NCBI GenBank assembly: GCA_049318625.1
Contig: JBMOGA010000021.1
Span: forward strand, 1 to 53,722
DNA from: JBMOGA01 sp049318625
GTDB taxonomy: Bacteria; Pseudomonadota; Alphaproteobacteria; Rhizobiales; Hyphomicrobiaceae
Length of the DNA: 53,722 nt
Direction: 5' to 3'
The notes below the pieces were generated by a model. The model ran no database searches, was not told the origin of the DNA, and was given only the letters and a program-made list of their open reading frames with translations. This document shows, piece after piece, positions 51,838 through 53,722 of this stretch. The first letter of the stretch is position 1, and every line of letters starts with the position of its first letter. The position numbers and the translations under genes are program-made.

Positions 51838-53142
51838 GTGGCTGAGCCCATTCCCGATGAGTCCCTGGAGGCGCTGCTGGCGCCTCGCCTGCGTGACGCC
51901 CGCGGCCAGCCGCGGCGGGTGACGCTCGCCGTCTCGGGCGGCTCCGATTCGACCGCTTTGATGGTGCTGGTGGCCCGCTGGCGCGCGGCCTGCGGGTGGC
52001 CGGCCGCGCCGTTCGATGTGGCGGTGGTCGACCACCAGTTGCGCACGGGCTCCACCGCCGAGGCGGGGCGGGTCGCCGCGGCCGCCCGCGGGCTCGGTTT
52101 CCCGGCGACCGTGCTGACGTGGTCCGATCCGGCCTCGCGCGGCGTCCAGCAGGCGGCGCGGGCGGCCCGCTACGAACTGTTGCGCAGGCACGTCCGGGCG
52201 GCCGGTGGCGAGGCCGTCGTGACCGGGCACACCCAGGACGATCAGGCGGAAACGGTGCTGATGCGGCTCGCGCGCGGCAGTGGCGTCGACGGGTTGTCGG
52301 CGATGCAACCCGAGACCGACATCGACGGGCTGCGCGTGCTGCGGCCGCTGCTCGGCGTGCCGAAGGAGCGGCTGGTCGCGACACTTTCGGCGGCCGGGGT
52401 CACGTGGATCGAAGACCCGAGCAACGAGAGCCGGTCCTTCGAGCGGGTCCGCGTGCGGATGGCGCAGCCGGTGCTCGCGGACCTCGGGCTTACGACGGAG
52501 GCCGTCGCTGGGGCGGCGCGCCGGCTCGGCCGGGCTCGGCACGCCCTCGACTGGATGGCCGCCCGCGTGCTGGCCGACCGCGCCGCGATCGCGGTCTCGC
52601 CGGTCGGGTACGCGCGGGTCGACCGGGCGGTGCTGGCCGCGTGGCCGGACGACATCCGGCTGAGGGTGCTGGTGCGACTGCTGGCGGCGGTCGGCGGGCG
52701 GAGCCCGGTTCCGCTGGCGGCGGCCGAGGCGCTGGCCGAGGCGGCGTTCGCGCCGGAGTTCGCGGGGCGTACGCTGTCCGGCTGCCTGATCGCGCCCCGC
52801 GGGCCGGCGGCGCTTCTGATCGTGCGGGAGAGCGGGCGGCGGCGGGCGCTGCCGGCGCCGGTGCAACTCGGTGCGGGGGTTGTTTTCGATCACCGGTTCG
52901 AGCTGCACCTGGCCGAAGGGGCGGAGACGGAGCGGCTCACGGTGGCGGCGGCCGGGGCGGACGGCGCCCGGCGCGCCCGCGCGCTCGGCGCTGGCGATCC
53001 GGCCGCGGCGCTGCGCACCATGCCGGGGGTCTACCGGGACGGGGTGCTGGTCGCACTGCCCGCGCTCGAAGATGCGGCGGCGCGCGGGATCGGCTGCCAC
53101 GCCGTTTTCCGGGGGGTGACGTTGCAGGTTGCCGCAGGCTAA
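51838..53142 (+). CDS. tilS: tRNA(Ile)-lysidine synthetase TilS
   Basis: 434-aa enzyme changing C34 of tRNA-Ile(CAU) to lysidine so it reads AUA. The PP-loop ATP-binding motif SGGSDS is at 33-38, VVDHQLRTGS near 65, and HTQDDQAETVLMRLARGSG in the substrate domain. GTG 51838 has GAGG upstream with 7-nt spacing; a GTG at 51784 overlapping the cpoB stop is an alternative. The long C-terminal domain is Ala/Gly/Arg-rich, as in high-G+C alphaproteobacteria. Confidence 0.92.
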   Translation: MAEPIPDESLEALLAPRLRDARGQPRRVTLAVSGGSDSTALMVLVARWRAACGWPAAPFDVAVVDHQLRTGSTAEAGRVAAAARGLGFPATVLTWSDPASRGVQQAARAARYELLRRHVRAAGGEAVVTGHTQDDQAETVLMRLARGSGVDGLSAMQPETDIDGLRVLRPLLGVPKERLVATLSAAGVTWIEDPSNESRSFERVRVRMAQPVLADLGLTTEAVAGAARRLGRARHALDWMAARVLADRAAIAVSPVGYARVDRAVLAAWPDDIRLRVLVRLLAAVGGRSPVPLAAAEALAEAAFAPEFAGRTLSGCLIAPRGPAALLIVRESGRRRALPAPVQLGAGVVFDHRFELHLAEGAETERLTVAAAGADGARRARALGAGDPAAALRTMPGVYRDGVLVALPALEDAAARGIGCHAVFRGVTLQVAAG

Positions 53143-53307
53143 TCGGGGGAGGGGCGGCGTGGGCGGCTTGGCAAACGGGGGCCATGCTCCTATCTTCCTT
53201 TACCGAAAGGTGTCAGCCTGGATGCTGAGGCTTCACGACTGCCGACCAACCGACATTCGTCCGCGCATTGAGGGGCCCGCGCCGTCACGGCCCTGGAAGG
53301 GACATAG

Positions 53308-53722
53308 ATGAACTCGCACTTCCGGAATTTCGCGATCTGGATCGTGTTGCTGCTGCTGCTCGTCGCGCTGTTCAACCTGTTCCAGAACCCGGCTCAGAGC
53401 CGGCGCGCGAATGAAATTCCGTACTCGGAGTTCCTGAACGCCGTCGACAGCAAGACGATCGGCGAGGTTACCATTCAGGGCAACCGGCTGAGCGGCAAGT
53501 TCGTCGACAACACCGGGGTGTTCACCACCTACGCGCCCGAGGATCCGGGTCTGGTCGAGCGGCTGCGCCGGCAGAACGTGAAGATCTCGGCGCGGCCGAC
53601 CGACGACGAGGTGCCGTCGTTCCTGAGCGTGCTGGTCTCGTGGTTCCCGATGCTGCTGCTGATCGGCGTGTGGATCTTCTTCATGCGCCAGATGCAGTCG
53701 GGCTCGGGCCGGGCCATGGGCT
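53308..53722 (+). CDS. ftsH: ATP-dependent zinc metalloprotease FtsH, N-terminal part
   Basis: The window ends within this gene after 138 codons. The start MNSHFRNFAIWIVLLLLLVAL gives TM1 (about 9-24), then IPYSEFLNAVDSKTIGEVTIQGN of the periplasmic domain, and a second TM (about 108-125) followed by MRQMQSGSGRAMG. GGAAGGGA precedes ATG 53308. The AAA and protease domains lie beyond the window. The order tilS-ftsH is conserved in alphaproteobacteria. Confidence 0.96.
   Translation, partial: MNSHFRNFAIWIVLLLLLVALFNLFQNPAQSRRANEIPYSEFLNAVDSKTIGEVTIQGNRLSGKFVDNTGVFTTYAPEDPGLVERLRRQNVKISARPTDDEVPSFLSVLVSWFPMLLLIGVWIFFMRQMQSGSGRAMG

Overview
The window is G+C-rich chromosomal DNA from an alphaproteobacterium, most likely of the Hyphomicrobiales (Rhizobiales). 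I infer this from gene families and gene order: a SUMT-DUF2849-sulfite reductase-DUF934 operon, yebC-metallophosphoesterase-fau-6S RNA-zapA-DUF4164, gap-fba-thiE, CIRCE-groESL, ruvC-ruvA, and ybgC-tolQRAB-pal-cpoB-tilS-ftsH. No insertion sequence, prophage or CRISPR array is visible. Almost every stretch over 300 bp carries a gene, and the exceptions have their own entries.

Layout. 1-4.7 kb: the end of a tRNA-Lys, a small orphan ORF, then a sulfur-assimilation operon with an adrenodoxin-type ferredoxin at its head. 4.8-7.8 kb: a Kef-type cation/proton antiporter and a mandelate-racemase-type enolase superfamily enzyme. 7.8-11 kb, minus strand: YebC, a YmdB-type phosphodiesterase, 5-formyl-THF cyclo-ligase, 6S RNA, ZapA and a small coiled-coil protein. 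11.2-15.4 kb, plus strand: gap, fba, a ThiE-like protein and a Sel1-repeat exported protein. 15.4-22.4 kb: a HAD phosphatase, a membrane-anchored degenerate EAL protein, an omega-amino-acid aminotransferase, a tiny basic protein, a YaiI protein and a TRAP transporter lacking its binding protein. 23-26.6 kb: a secreted protein, an SDR-like protein without its catalytic Tyr, and groESL behind a textbook promoter and CIRCE. 26.8-29.4 kb: ruvC, ruvA, a cupin and a YihU-like dehydrogenase.

The most interesting part is 29.4-42.4 kb. A sigma-54 enhancer-binding regulator faces a 12-gene, tightly overlapping operon. The 240-bp divergent spacer holds a perfect 7-5-7 palindrome (candidate enhancer site) about 120 bp upstream of the start predicted from a consensus -24/-12 promoter. 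The operon encodes an acyl-CoA ligase, acyl-CoA dehydrogenase, enoyl-CoA hydratase, SDR and a MenB/BadI-type hydrolase. These are the five activities needed to open an alicyclic carboxylate ring by the cyclohexanecarboxylate/pimeloyl-CoA route. It adds a class III CoA-transferase, an alpha-methylacyl-CoA racemase with the full catalytic triad, a 3-hydroxyacyl-CoA dehydrogenase plus a stand-alone C-terminal domain of that family, a quinone-oxidoreductase-type MDR, a two-barrel EthD-like protein and a type II dehydroquinase-like protein with altered active-site residues. The substrate is unknown; an alpha-substituted or alicyclic carboxylic acid is my inference.

This catabolic block sits between ruvA and the ybgC-tol genes, where ruvB is expected, and ruvB is absent from the window. 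From 42.5 kb onward the window returns to housekeeping: DUF502, a Tat-type phosphodiesterase, ybgC, a beta carbonic anhydrase, tolQRAB, a small lipoprotein with its own terminator, pal, cpoB, tilS and the start of ftsH.
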